The notes: generated by a model not told the origin, from the sequence alone. DNA of 64,000 nucleotides from Flavihumibacter stibioxidans (GCF_014332695.1 NZ_MBUA01000023.1:372001-436000), one strand, 5' to 3'; shown: positions 36,520 to 46,295, counted from the first letter of the stretch. A program made the numbers and translations.

Positions 36520-38238
36520 CTATTCCCCCATCTTGATATCCGCATACTGCCAGGCCTGCTCAAATTCCTGCTGAACTTGCTTCGCTTCGGGATGCTTGTT
36601 CTGCAGGGCTAATGACCGTTGCAGTCCGGCTAAGGCCCAGCCGTTTTTCCTCCATTGCTTCAAATCCTGCCGGTACACTTTTTCGGCCGCAGCATATTGT
36701 CCAGATTGTAATAAGGTGGCGCCCAGTTGATGGCGGACAGAGAAAAACCAGTCCGGCGGCTCATTATAGTTCAGGCCATCTTCCAACGCAACGGCCCGCT
36801 CCAGCAGCGCAATGGCGGTGTCTAACCGGCCCTGCCTGCCCGCAAGGTTGGCTGCCAGGGAATGCCGCGCAATCTGCACCAGGTCCGCCACGGTATTGAT
36901 ATTCCAGATTGACAGCTTTTCCAGGCTGCTGTCGGTAGAAATAATTTCCAATGCCGCCAGTTCCTTTTGCGCATTTGCCAGGTCATTCTTACCCGCAAAT
37001 GCAGTACCCCTGGCGTAATGCCAGATCGCTTTAGGATAAGGCAGATGGTTGGGCGGACTGGGAAGCGACAAAATGGTATCATACATACCAAGCTTCGTTG
37101 CAATGTAGTAGGGTATGGAATAATAATGCTGCAGGGTGCCCCATCCCGGCATTTGCATGATCTCTGCAGAGGTATTGTGCTGCAGTTTCCGGGCTGCCAT
37201 CCAGGCCAGGGCTGAATTCCCTTCCAGCGTGGCCGTCGCCGCCAGGAAATGATAGTTGTGCGGATAATATGCCAGCGGATAAGCGCCCTGTGCATGACAG
37301 GCAGTAATATAGGAACTGTCCACCTCCACCGCCTTGAGATTGGACAAAGTGCCCTGGTGGTAGTCGCCCGTATTGATGTAAATATGAGAAGGCATATGTA
37401 CCAGGTGCCCCGATCCCGGCACCATCGTCAACAGCAATGCTGCACTGGGAAGCGCTTTCTCCGGACTGGCAGATGCTTCCAGCGCATGAATATAAAAATG
37501 ATGCGCGCCGGGATGACTGGGATGCAGTTTCATTAAATGTTCCAGCACTGCCAGTATTTCACCGGTCCAGGGCTTGGGCGCCTTGCTGCCCTTTTCATAC
37601 AGATCCCAGGGATGCAGGTCCATCATAGCCTCCGCATACAGCGCCCCGATATCAGGATTGTTGGGATATTGGTCAAACACTTTTTTCATGGCATTGGCAT
37701 AGGCAATATCCAGCGGCGAACGGTCTGCGGGCGGCTGTTCCGAATATCTTTGCCCCAGGGCTTCGATCAGCGCAGCTTCTGCCGGCGTGGCATTTTTAGC
37801 CAGTGCGCGCGCCCGGGTAACGGCCTCGTATGCCCGCTGAAAATTATCCTCCTCCATACCTGCATTGTAGTTGGGACCCAGCACAAATGCATAGCCCCAA
37901 TATGCCATGGCACAGGAAGAATCAATCCGCATGGCTTCATAAAAGGAACGGGCGGCTTCAGCATGGTTGAACCCATAAGCCAGCATCAGTCCCTGGTTGA
38001 AATACTCCTGCGCTTCCTTATTGTTGGTGGTGATCCTGAAATGTATTCCTTCCAGTCCAGCCAGCCGGGGCGCTTTTTTGCCGGATGAATACCAGTCCTT
38101 ATCATGGGTGGGTGGCGGGGAGCAGCTTATGGATTTCCTTTGGGCGGGTTCGTCCAACAGCCCCTCCTTTGTTCCCGCGCTGTTATTACAGCTATAGAGC
38201 AGGAAGCAATAGAGCAGTAACAGTTGAACCTGTTTCAT
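36520..38238 (-). CDS. TPR-repeat lipoprotein
   Basis: A 572-residue protein. The N-terminus LLLLYCFLLYSC places a lipobox Cys at residue 17, so it is an outer- or inner-membrane lipoprotein. The rest is a solenoid of TPR helices, e.g. AQEYFNQGLMLAYGFNHAEAARSFYEAMRIDSSCAMAYWG near the start and ATLLQSGQYAAAEKVYRQDLKQWRKNGWALAGLQRS at the end. Function is unknown. It starts 12 bp after the GH127 gene stop on the same strand, so the two form an operon. It may assist polysaccharide or peptide handling at the envelope. Confidence 0.87.
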   Translation of the reverse strand: MKQVQLLLLYCFLLYSCNNSAGTKEGLLDEPAQRKSISCSPPPTHDKDWYSSGKKAPRLAGLEGIHFRITTNNKEAQEYFNQGLMLAYGFNHAEAARSFYEAMRIDSSCAMAYWGYAFVLGPNYNAGMEEDNFQRAYEAVTRARALAKNATPAEAALIEALGQRYSEQPPADRSPLDIAYANAMKKVFDQYPNNPDIGALYAEAMMDLHPWDLYEKGSKAPKPWTGEILAVLEHLMKLHPSHPGAHHFYIHALEASASPEKALPSAALLLTMVPGSGHLVHMPSHIYINTGDYHQGTLSNLKAVEVDSSYITACHAQGAYPLAYYPHNYHFLAATATLEGNSALAWMAARKLQHNTSAEIMQMPGWGTLQHYYSIPYYIATKLGMYDTILSLPSPPNHLPYPKAIWHYARGTAFAGKNDLANAQKELAALEIISTDSSLEKLSIWNINTVADLVQIARHSLAANLAGRQGRLDTAIALLERAVALEDGLNYNEPPDWFFSVRHQLGATLLQSGQYAAAEKVYRQDLKQWRKNGWALAGLQRSLALQNKHPEAKQVQQEFEQAWQYADIKMGE

Positions 38239-38250
38239 AATGTTGGTTTT

Positions 38251-40659
38251 CTACTGGACAATCCATTCGTGAATACCCGCCGAATGTTCTTCCGGCAGTT
38301 GCACTTCCAGTCGCAATGCCCTGGTAAGCACCGGTTTGAACCTAACCATATTATACCTGTCTTTACTGATGGCATCAGAAGCAATCACCTCTACAGGCAC
38401 CCATCTTCCCTTCTCAAGATAATAAATTTTATAATATGTCGGAATTCTGCAGCCACCAAAAGGCGCATCATCAAACCAGTAAACTTTTGATTCACTTACC
38501 ATGTAGTCCTGGTCAAAATCATACTGAACCCATTCCAGGGTATTCTGTTTAGGCCACCAGTGCAGGTAAACAGAATTGTGATCCTGCGCATCCGCGGGTT
38601 CATACTGGTCGTTGAGTCCGCGCAGCATCCTGGGGTTGGACTGCGAAGAGCTGACCTTACTTTTTGATGCGATGGTGGGCGAGGGTTTGGGGCGGACAGA
38701 CGATTCGTTGTAGGGAATCCAGACCTGCATTTCACCGGCACCGCGGTTATTCCAGGAATAATATGGAATTGCCTTCACGGTTTGTGCTGTTTTCAACAAG
38801 GCTTCTGAATTCAACTGCCTTTTGGTGGAAATACCTTTGGCAGTTAACACCATCACGCCATTCAGCAGACCAGGTTCATAGCCGGAAACAAAATCAGCCT
38901 GGCGGTCCACCATGATATTGTTGACCGCACTATCGAGGTTATCAGCACCTTCCAGGCAATACACCAAGGGCCCCCGCTGCAAGGCAAAACGATTTAGGTC
39001 GTCCTTTACTTTTTGATTGGCGAGCACTTTTTCAATTTCCATCGGCAGCTCCAACTCAAGTTTATCACCCTTGCTCCAACTGCGGCTGATCACGGCATAA
39101 CCCTTCTCCATCAGGTATTTCACCGGCTTCCCATTCAGTCGTATGTTAACGGGCTTTCTTTCCTGGTCGAGGAATTGGTACAAACTACCGGGAACGGCTT
39201 CCTGCCTGGCCCAGCCGGGAATCCTGAGGTGTATGGTGAAAGCTGATTTTTTATCGGGATCAACTTTTAAAACCACTTTCCCCTTCCAGGGATATTCTGT
39301 TTCCTGGCCGACAGACAGTTTTCCAGCCGGCATATCGATCTGCGATGCACTGGCTACATAAAGATTCACATAAAGATGGTTATCCCGCTGCGCATATACA
39401 TAACCGGGAATTGACGGCATGAACCGCGTCATGTTAGAAATGCAACAGGCACAGCCAAACCAGGCACTGCGCTGGTGCTGTCCCATGGATGCCAGCGGGT
39501 TGGGATAAAAGAAACGGTCACCACTCAACGAAACCCCTGAAAGCAGGCCATTGTAGAGGATGCGTTCCAGCACATCAATATAGCGGGCATCGCCGTTCAT
39601 GAGGAACATGCGGCTGTTCCAGTATACATTGGCAATGGAGGCACAGGTCTCCGCATAGGCCGACATATTCGGCAACTGGTAAGCCGCGCCAAAAGCTTCC
39701 CCATTTCCCGTAGCACCAATGCCGCCGGTCAGGTATAATTTATGTTCCACCACATCCTGCCAGATATCGTTGATGGCACGGATATATGCTTTGTTCCCTG
39801 TTAATGCCGCCACATCAGCCATGCCGGTATACATATACGCTGCGCGCACGGCATGGCCTACCGCTTCATGCTGATCGGTTACCATTTTGTGCGACTGGCT
39901 GTATTCGGCTCCCCTGATCCGGCCATTGCCCCTGATATCCAGGAAGAACTTTGCCAGGTCGAGGTATTCCTTCTTACCGGTTACCCTGTACATGCGCGCC
40001 AGTCCCATTTCCACCACCTGGTGTCCCGGAAAATAGGCGGCTTTACCCGGACCGAAATCTTTCACCAGCAGGTCGGCATTTTTGATGGCAATATCGAGGA
40101 AGGATTTTTTTCCGGTTGCCAGGTAATGTGCCACAGCGGCTTCGAACAGGTGCCCCGAGTTATACAATTCGTGACTAAGATCGGGATCATTTTCCCAGCG
40201 CTTCGGACTGATCCAGGGATGCAGGGTATCAGGCTTCATGGTCCGGAAAGTATAGAGGTAACCATCAGGCTCCTGTGCATCACCGATGATGGCGATCAGT
40301 GTATCGAGGGTTTTATCCAGCGCCGGATCAGGTTTTGTTTGCAATGAATAGGAAGCCCCTTCAATCAGTTTGTACAGGTCGGTATCATCAAACGGGTATT
40401 CGGTGATTTTTCCAACGGGCATCTTACCTGCTGCCTTCAGGAAATTATCAATGCGCCCGGTTTCCCTGCATTTCTGCAAGGTGTAGGGGATGGTAACGCT
40501 GGCATTCACTTCCATCTTGGGCGCCCAGAACCCATCGTTGAAATGCACCTGGGTAAATGGTACCGGCCTGATCGGATAATCGCCCTTAACGGATTGTGCA
40601 TGCAGCCCGGTAGCCATTACTGCACAGGCTAATATCGATGCAATTGAACGGATTCTCAT
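38251..40659 (-). CDS. Secreted GH127 beta-L-arabinofuranosidase with C-terminal accessory domain
   Basis: An 802-residue exported enzyme (signal peptide about 1-22, ending HAQS). I chose ATG 40659, which opens that signal peptide. The alpha-barrel GH127 region spans about 30-640. Its zinc-thiolate active site is conserved: Glu337-Thr-Cys339 (AETCAS) and Cys405-Cys406 (GCACCISNM), matching Glu338, Cys340, Cys417 and Cys418 of Bifidobacterium longum HypBA1. HypBA1 removes beta-L-arabinofuranose from hydroxyproline-linked arabinooligosaccharides. The C-terminal ~130 residues form a discoidin/F5-8-like domain. It is divergent from the Gfo/Idh oxidoreductase and upstream of the TPR lipoprotein. 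Confidence 0.9.
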   Translation of the reverse strand: MRIRSIASILACAVMATGLHAQSVKGDYPIRPVPFTQVHFNDGFWAPKMEVNASVTIPYTLQKCRETGRIDNFLKAAGKMPVGKITEYPFDDTDLYKLIEGASYSLQTKPDPALDKTLDTLIAIIGDAQEPDGYLYTFRTMKPDTLHPWISPKRWENDPDLSHELYNSGHLFEAAVAHYLATGKKSFLDIAIKNADLLVKDFGPGKAAYFPGHQVVEMGLARMYRVTGKKEYLDLAKFFLDIRGNGRIRGAEYSQSHKMVTDQHEAVGHAVRAAYMYTGMADVAALTGNKAYIRAINDIWQDVVEHKLYLTGGIGATGNGEAFGAAYQLPNMSAYAETCASIANVYWNSRMFLMNGDARYIDVLERILYNGLLSGVSLSGDRFFYPNPLASMGQHQRSAWFGCACCISNMTRFMPSIPGYVYAQRDNHLYVNLYVASASQIDMPAGKLSVGQETEYPWKGKVVLKVDPDKKSAFTIHLRIPGWARQEAVPGSLYQFLDQERKPVNIRLNGKPVKYLMEKGYAVISRSWSKGDKLELELPMEIEKVLANQKVKDDLNRFALQRGPLVYCLEGADNLDSAVNNIMVDRQADFVSGYEPGLLNGVMVLTAKGISTKRQLNSEALLKTAQTVKAIPYYSWNNRGAGEMQVWIPYNESSVRPKPSPTIASKSKVSSSQSNPRMLRGLNDQYEPADAQDHNSVYLHWWPKQNTLEWVQYDFDQDYMVSESKVYWFDDAPFGGCRIPTYYKIYYLEKGRWVPVEVIASDAISKDRYNMVRFKPVLTRALRLEVQLPEEHSAGIHEWIVQ

Positions 40660-40691
40660 GTTTACTAAATTTAAAACGGCTAAAATTATTT

Positions 40692-40712
40692 TAAATGTAT
40701 GCATGACATTTA
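40692..40712. promoter_or_regulatory. Dyad in the GH127 / Gfo-Idh divergent promoter region
   Basis: TAAATGT (40692-40698) and ACATTTA (40706-40712) are perfect inverted 7-mers around ATGCATG. It is centred in the 164-bp gap between divergent genes, the expected place for a shared operator. The regulator is unknown. Confidence 0.4.
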
Positions 40713-40823
40713 TAAATAAGTGAACACAAATTGACTGTTGCTGCACATATTTTCTCCTTCCCTTCCTGTACGTCCGGATTTGTTTGTAAATTAAGTGTCG
40801 TAACCGAAATTAAAACGATCAAT

Positions 40824-42143
40824 ATGTCAAGTCAACGCCGGAATTTTCTCCGTAATACGGGTGGACTGTTATTGGGCACCACACTTTTGCCTGTTTTCAC
40901 TGAGGATTTGCTAGCTGCTGTTCCTGCAACAACCGCCCCTTCCGACCAGTTAACTTTTGGACTGATTGGCGTTAATGGAATGGGATGGAGCAACCTGCAG
41001 GCCTTGCTGAAGATACCAGGAACGAGATGCGTGGCACTCTGTGATGTAGATGAAAATGTTCTCAGGCGCAGGGCGGCAGAGCTGGAAAAAATCAATATGC
41101 CGGTAAAGACTTATTCAGACTACCGCCAGTTGCTGGATAACAAAGAGGTGCAGGCAGTGATTATTGGCACTCCCGACCACTGGCATTGCCTAATGATGAC
41201 TGATGCCTGCGCGGCAGGAAAATATGTGTATGTGGAAAAACCATGCGGTAACTCCGTGGAAGAATGCGCTGTGATGGAAGCTGCCCAGCAACGATATAAA
41301 AGCATTGTACAGGTTGGTCAGTGGCAACGGAGCGCCCCGCATTTCAGGGATGCCATCGATTTTGTACACAGCGGAAAACTGGGCAATATCCGCACGGTAA
41401 AATCCTGGGCCTATATGGGCTGGATGAAACCGGTTCCCATTAAACCGGATGGCACACCGCCTCCCGGTGTGGACTATACGAAGTGGCTGGGACCGGCCAC
41501 CAGCAGGCCTTTCAATAGCAACCGTTTCCATTTCAATTTCCGATGGTTCTGGGATTATGCAGGCGGGCTGATGACAGACTGGGGTGTTCACATGATCGAC
41601 TATGCGCTGCTCGGCATGAAGGCAGGATTTCCCAACAGGGTTCTGGCTTCTGGCGGCAAAATGGCCTACCCGGATGATGCCTCCGAAACACCGGATACGC
41701 TTACCGCCGTATTTGAATATGACAAATTCAATATGGTATGGGAACATGCCACCGGTATTGATCTCGGTCCATACGGACTCACCCATGGGACTGCTTTTAT
41801 CGGTAATAACGGAACACTGGTACTGAACCGTGAAGGCTGGTATGTAACACCAGAGAAGGGAAAGATGGAAGCCGTTGAACTGCAGAAAGACCAGGGAACG
41901 GCATTGGTAAGGCATATGCAGAATTTTGTGGATGCCATCAAAGCCGGATCACCCGATGGTTTGCACACCCCCATACAGGAAGCATCGCTCACCGCACAGG
42001 TTTGCCAGTTGGGAAATATTGCTTTCCGCACCCGGGAAAAACTGACCTGGAATCATGCTAAAAAATCATTCGATTCCGCTGCGGCGAACAAATTACTCAA
42101 AGCGCAATACCACAATAATTACAAGCTTCCCCGGATTGGATAA
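40824..42143 (+). CDS. Exported Gfo/Idh/MocA-family oxidoreductase
   Basis: A 439-residue NAD(P)-dependent sugar oxidoreductase. The N-terminus SSQRRNFLRNTGGLLLGTTLLP is a twin-arginine signal, so it folds with cofactor before export. The Rossmann domain shows FGLIGVNGMGWSNLQALL, and VEKPCGNS is the conserved EKP motif. I use ATG 40824, since it opens the Tat signal. Tat-exported members of this family are common in Bacteroidota carbohydrate loci and some act as glycosidases or sugar 1- or 3-oxidoreductases. Being divergent from GH127, it may act on arabinose-containing sugars. Confidence 0.9.
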   Translation: MSSQRRNFLRNTGGLLLGTTLLPVFTEDLLAAVPATTAPSDQLTFGLIGVNGMGWSNLQALLKIPGTRCVALCDVDENVLRRRAAELEKINMPVKTYSDYRQLLDNKEVQAVIIGTPDHWHCLMMTDACAAGKYVYVEKPCGNSVEECAVMEAAQQRYKSIVQVGQWQRSAPHFRDAIDFVHSGKLGNIRTVKSWAYMGWMKPVPIKPDGTPPPGVDYTKWLGPATSRPFNSNRFHFNFRWFWDYAGGLMTDWGVHMIDYALLGMKAGFPNRVLASGGKMAYPDDASETPDTLTAVFEYDKFNMVWEHATGIDLGPYGLTHGTAFIGNNGTLVLNREGWYVTPEKGKMEAVELQKDQGTALVRHMQNFVDAIKAGSPDGLHTPIQEASLTAQVCQLGNIAFRTREKLTWNHAKKSFDSAAANKLLKAQYHNNYKLPRIG

Positions 42144-42190
42144 TATCCGGTTAGCTGCCGTCGATATCAGGCAAGGCAGCCAGTCGCGCC

Positions 42191-42228
42191 TTGTTACAGG
42201 ATTCACTAACTTCCGTCTCCTGTAACAA
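42191..42228 (+). promoter_or_regulatory. 10-bp inverted repeat just upstream of the permease gene
   Basis: TTGTTACAGG (42191-42200) and CCTGTAACAA (42219-42228) are perfect complements with an 18-base spacer. The right arm ends 8 bp before the ATG at 42237, so it could be an operator or an RNA hairpin covering the ribosome-binding region. Confidence 0.45.
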
Positions 42229-42236
42229 TTCAGCTT

Positions 42237-43631
42237 ATGAGTCACACCAATTTTAAACCGACCCTGCGATTGCTCGACGCCACAATGATTGTGGCAGGTT
42301 CCATGATCGGCTCGGGTATATTTATCGTAAGTGCAGATATCACCCGAAATGTAGGAAGTGCCGGCTGGCTGATAGCAGTATGGCTGATAACCGGATTCAT
42401 GACCATTACTGCCGCACTGAGTTATGGCGAACTAAGCGCCATGTTCCCCAAAGCCGGCGGACAATATGTGTATCTGAAAGAAGCCTATAATCCACTTGTC
42501 GGATTCCTGTATGGCTGGAGTTTTTTTTCTGTCATACAAACCGCCACCATTGCAGCAGTTGCCGTTGCCTTTGCAAAGTTTGCCGCATATATCTTTCCTT
42601 CCATCAGCGAAGACAAAGTAGCTGTTGACCTTGGAATACTGGCCATCTCCCCTGCCCAACTGATATCCATACTGGTCATAGTCATACTAACCTATATCAA
42701 TACACGAGGAATAAAAAGCGGGAAAACAATCCAGACAACATTTACCCTCACCAAGCTTTTGAGTTTATTCGGGCTGATCCTGTTCGGGATACTGGCTTTC
42801 CGTCAGGATCTGTGGAATTCAACCTGGACAAATGCCTGGTCTCTCCAATCCCGCACCCCATCAGGCGTTCTGGGCGAGTACACCACTTTTGCCGCCCTGG
42901 GTGCAATCGCCGCTGCCATGGTGGGATCCATCTTCAGCAGTGATTCCTGGAACAACGTAACCTTTATCGCCGGTGAAATCAAAAACCCACAACGCAATAT
43001 AGGACTCAGTCTTTTTCTTGGCACCCTGATCGTAACCGTTATATACGTACTCACCAACCTGGTGTATTTGTCCGTGTTGCCACTGAACGAAATTGCCGGC
43101 GCCGAGAAAGACAGGGTGGGCGTAACTGCAGCACAGGTCATCTTCGGCGGGGCAGGCACCCTCATCATTGCACTGATGATAATGGTCAGCACCTTCGGCT
43201 GCAATAACGGCCTCATTCTGGCTGGGGCCCGGGTTTATTATACAATGGCGAAGGATGGGCTTTTCTTTAAAAAAGCAGGTTCGTTGAACAACAACGATGT
43301 ACCGGGTTATGCGCTCTGGTTTCAATGTGTTTTTGCCTGTGCCTGGAGCCTCAGTGGCAAATATGGCCAGCTGCTGGATATGATCTCCTTTGTGGTAGTT
43401 GGATTCTATATGCTTACCATCGCAGGCATCTTCATCCTGCGTAAACAAAGGCCTGATGCTGACAGGCCCTATAAGGCATTTGGCTACCCCTTACTTCCCG
43501 TAATCTACATATTGATGGGACTCAGCTTCTGCATTCTGCTGATCATCTTCAAGCCGGAATTTACCTGGCCGGGACTCATCATTACCCTTCTCGGCATCCC
43601 GATTTACTATGGAATCCGGAAACGCGTCTGA
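42237..43631 (+). CDS. APC-family amino acid permease
   Basis: A 464-residue integral membrane transporter of the amino acid-polyamine-organocation family. The first helix carries the substrate-binding GSMIGSGIFIV motif (20-30), and about 12 hydrophobic helices follow. It is closest in look to the basic amino acid/LAT-like antiporters of Bacteroidota. Its neighbours suggest hydroxyproline, proline or small peptide-derived amino acids as cargo, but this is inference. The last codons CGC GTC TGA lie inside a 48-bp palindrome, so the repeat defines the C-terminus. Confidence 0.88.
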   Translation: MSHTNFKPTLRLLDATMIVAGSMIGSGIFIVSADITRNVGSAGWLIAVWLITGFMTITAALSYGELSAMFPKAGGQYVYLKEAYNPLVGFLYGWSFFSVIQTATIAAVAVAFAKFAAYIFPSISEDKVAVDLGILAISPAQLISILVIVILTYINTRGIKSGKTIQTTFTLTKLLSLFGLILFGILAFRQDLWNSTWTNAWSLQSRTPSGVLGEYTTFAALGAIAAAMVGSIFSSDSWNNVTFIAGEIKNPQRNIGLSLFLGTLIVTVIYVLTNLVYLSVLPLNEIAGAEKDRVGVTAAQVIFGGAGTLIIALMIMVSTFGCNNGLILAGARVYYTMAKDGLFFKKAGSLNNNDVPGYALWFQCVFACAWSLSGKYGQLLDMISFVVVGFYMLTIAGIFILRKQRPDADRPYKAFGYPLLPVIYILMGLSFCILLIIFKPEFTWPGLIITLLGIPIYYGIRKRV

Positions 43632-43669
43632 CGTGCGTCTGACGTACGTCAGACGCACGTCAGACGCGT
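43622..43669. repeat. 48-bp perfect palindrome of 11-bp CGTCTGACG units overlapping a stop codon
   Basis: Two units GCGTCTGACGT then two inverted units ACGTCAGACGC, with AC/GT ends. It is identical to the inner 48 bp of the palindrome at 27567-27634. It contains the TGA stop of the permease (43629-43631) and ends 7 bp before the stop of the convergent aldehyde dehydrogenase gene, so it may act as a bidirectional terminator. Confidence 0.95.
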
Positions 43670-43676
43670 GGGGGGG

Positions 43677-45266
43677 TTAAACAATGGCATCCCTCGTATA
43701 AACGCCGTTTATTTTCCTCATTAAATTCAATGGATTGCTGTTCTGCAGGGCGGGCGGCAGGTGTTCGGCAGGACAATCCTGCCAGCATACCGGCCGCAGG
43801 AACCGATGCATGGCATCAGAACCTACCGAAGTAGATCGCGCATCAGTGGTAGCCGGGAATGGTCCGCCGTGTACCATGGCATGACATACTTCCACACCTG
43901 TTGGCACCTGGTTAAAAATGATGCGGCCAACTCTTCCGATCAAGGACTGAACATGCGCACCGAAGGCCTCCAAATCAAATGCATCTCCAAATACTGATCC
44001 GGTCAGTTGGCCATGTATGGTACCAATCGCCTGCAGCATTTCAGCCGGACTGGCACAGGTTACCAACAGTGATGCAGGACCGAAAATTTCTTCCTGCAGG
44101 TCCGGATTCTGCATAAAATCCGCAGCGCTCACCTGCAGTAAAGCCGGAGTGCCCTGGAATTCACCTGAAGCATTTGCCCCTTCGGTCAGCACCTTTACAC
44201 CGCTGATTGATTTTACTTTTTCCTTATTGAAATAAAAACTGTCGCAGATGGTTTTGTTCAGCATGGTGCCCCCGGGAACCGCAGCCAGCGCCTTTCCCAG
44301 CTCATCCGCAAAGAAGCTTGTATGCTCATCTTCCACCACAAAGAGTAATCCGGGATTAGTACAGAATTGTCCCACACCCAGTGATATGGATGCGGCCAGT
44401 TGCTGGGCAAGCACTGTGGGACCAGAGGCAATTTTTCCCGGCAACAACAGCACCGGATTGATGCTGCTCATCTCTGCGTAAACCGGAACAGGAACGGCAC
44501 GCTCATTATTTGCTGCCCGGAATAAAGACATACCTGCACGGAATGAACCGGTAAATCCGATCGCTTTAATTCCGGGATGCCTGGCAAGATATTGTCCCAG
44601 CGTAACACCTTCCCCCACCAGGGAGGAAAATACTCCATCGGGCATACCTGCGCGTGCGGCCGCTCGCTGCACCGCACCGGAAACCAATTCATTGGTCCCG
44701 AGGTGCGAAGTATGCGCCTTCACAATAACAGGGCATCCCGCTGCGAGTGCAGAGGCAGTATCTCCCCCTGCTGTTGAAAACGCAAACGGAAAATTACTTG
44801 CCGCGAAAACAGCCACCGGACCAATGGCCACCTGCATCTTGCGAAGGTCGGCCCGGGGCAGTGGTTTTCGGTCAGGCATGGCCGTATCAATCACAACTCC
44901 GGCCCAGCTTCCTTCCCGCAATACTGTAGCGAAGAGTTTCAACTGGTTCACAGTCCGGTCTTTTTCACCATTCAGCCTGCCCAACGGCAAACCTGTTTCC
45001 ATATTTGCACGGGCTACCAGCACCTCGCCAATGGCAGCAATCTCTTCGGCTATTGCTTCCAGGAAACCGGCCCTTGCATTAGCGGGGAGAACACTGAACG
45101 CAGAAAAGGCCTGCCCCGCCTTGTTGATGGCCAATTCTATTTCCTCCTCACTGGCCACAGAAAAAGCTTCCGGCAACTGCCTGCCTGAAACAGTACTGAA
45201 AGCAAATAATTTCTTCGGTTGTTCCCCGGCCTTATCCAGACCGATCACACTAAGCCCATTCAGCAT
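43677..45266 (-). CDS. 2,5-dioxovalerate (alpha-ketoglutarate semialdehyde) dehydrogenase
   Basis: A 529-residue aldehyde dehydrogenase. Active-site residues are present: Asn158 in ASNFPFAFS, Lys183, Glu265 in YAEMSSINP, and Cys302 in GVGQFCTNPGLLF. The SNFPFAFS and GQFCTNPG words are typical of the NADP-dependent alpha-ketoglutarate semialdehyde dehydrogenase branch. It would oxidise the product of the adjacent deaminase to 2-oxoglutarate, the last step of trans-4-hydroxyproline breakdown. I use ATG 45266; the start overlaps the DapA-family gene by 17 bp. The operon is DUF885, DapA-like, ALDH. Confidence 0.88.
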   Translation of the reverse strand: MLNGLSVIGLDKAGEQPKKLFAFSTVSGRQLPEAFSVASEEEIELAINKAGQAFSAFSVLPANARAGFLEAIAEEIAAIGEVLVARANMETGLPLGRLNGEKDRTVNQLKLFATVLREGSWAGVVIDTAMPDRKPLPRADLRKMQVAIGPVAVFAASNFPFAFSTAGGDTASALAAGCPVIVKAHTSHLGTNELVSGAVQRAAARAGMPDGVFSSLVGEGVTLGQYLARHPGIKAIGFTGSFRAGMSLFRAANNERAVPVPVYAEMSSINPVLLLPGKIASGPTVLAQQLAASISLGVGQFCTNPGLLFVVEDEHTSFFADELGKALAAVPGGTMLNKTICDSFYFNKEKVKSISGVKVLTEGANASGEFQGTPALLQVSAADFMQNPDLQEEIFGPASLLVTCASPAEMLQAIGTIHGQLTGSVFGDAFDLEAFGAHVQSLIGRVGRIIFNQVPTGVEVCHAMVHGGPFPATTDARSTSVGSDAMHRFLRPVCWQDCPAEHLPPALQNSNPLNLMRKINGVYTRDAIV

Positions 45267-46194
45267 TTGAAAAATTTTGAAGATTAAGATAGTCCGGCAA
45301 TTCAGGCCGGGTGGCCAGGGCATCATCGATCACCTTCTGCACCGCAGCCCTTTCTGCCCCTTCCAGCACCAGGCGTGGCGCTCTTACATATTCAGTACCA
45401 ATCCCTGTAGCTTTCGCCGCCAGTTTGATATACTGCACCAGTTTGGGATGGATGTCCAGTTCACACAGGGGCAAAAACCACCGGTTTATCGCTACCGCAT
45501 CATCAATGCGGCCTGCCTTTACCAGCCGGTAGATCGCAACCGTTTCACGCGGGAATGCATCCACCAGTCCGGCTACCCATCCGTGTGCACCCAGCAACAG
45601 GCTTTCCAGTGCAATAGGGTCAACTCCGGTCAGTACTTTGTACCGCTCACCAAATCGGTTAAGCATCCTGGTTACATTCATTGTGTTACGGGTGGATTCC
45701 TTTACCGCCTGTATATTCTGGTTGTCAAGCATCTGCTCAAACATATCCAGGGTAATTTCAATCTTGTAATCAACCGGGTTATTATACAGCAGGATTGGCA
45801 GGGAAGTGCTTTCTGCCACCGCTTTAAAGAAAGCAACAGTTTCCCTTTCATCTGCCTTATAGCGCATCGGCGGCAGCAGCATTAAACCATCCGCACCATT
45901 GGCTTCTGCTTCACGGGCAAGTGCAACAGCCACTTTTGTGCTTTGTTCCGCAATATTCACTATCACCGGAAGTGCAGAAGGAACAATTCCTTTTGAATAA
46001 ACCAGGAGATCCCTTTTTTCCTCGCTGAGAAGGGTGCTCGTTTCACCGAGTGAGCCACCAATGATGATACCATCCACGCCGGCACTCACCTGTGCATCAA
46101 CGTTGGTCTTATACATTTCAAAATCCACCCTGTCATTCTTATCAAAAGGTGTCAGCAGCGCGGGATATACTCCGTGCCAGTTAATATTTGCCAT
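45250..46194 (-). CDS. DapA-family 1-pyrroline-4-hydroxy-2-carboxylate deaminase (inferred)
   Basis: A 314-residue class I aldolase-type barrel of the dihydrodipicolinate synthase family. Schiff-base Lys165 sits in IQAVKESTRN, Tyr137 in LLYNNP, and the GGSLGETST loop (46-54) replaces the usual GTTGE. It overlaps the alpha-ketoglutarate semialdehyde dehydrogenase gene and is near a 4-hydroxyproline epimerase, so the likely reaction is deamination of 1-pyrroline-4-hydroxy-2-carboxylate to alpha-ketoglutarate semialdehyde rather than lysine synthesis. The assignment depends on context. Confidence 0.82.
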   Translation of the reverse strand: MANINWHGVYPALLTPFDKNDRVDFEMYKTNVDAQVSAGVDGIIIGGSLGETSTLLSEEKRDLLVYSKGIVPSALPVIVNIAEQSTKVAVALAREAEANGADGLMLLPPMRYKADERETVAFFKAVAESTSLPILLYNNPVDYKIEITLDMFEQMLDNQNIQAVKESTRNTMNVTRMLNRFGERYKVLTGVDPIALESLLLGAHGWVAGLVDAFPRETVAIYRLVKAGRIDDAVAINRWFLPLCELDIHPKLVQYIKLAAKATGIGTEYVRAPRLVLEGAERAAVQKVIDDALATRPELPDYLNLQNFSNAEWA

Positions 46195-46295
46195 AAATTT
46201 TCTGTTAGTTCAAAATTGATAGTCAAAATTACTTCCTGCCGGCTGCCAATGCTATCCGGCAATTAATACATTGTTTACCGATTTTAACAAGTTAA

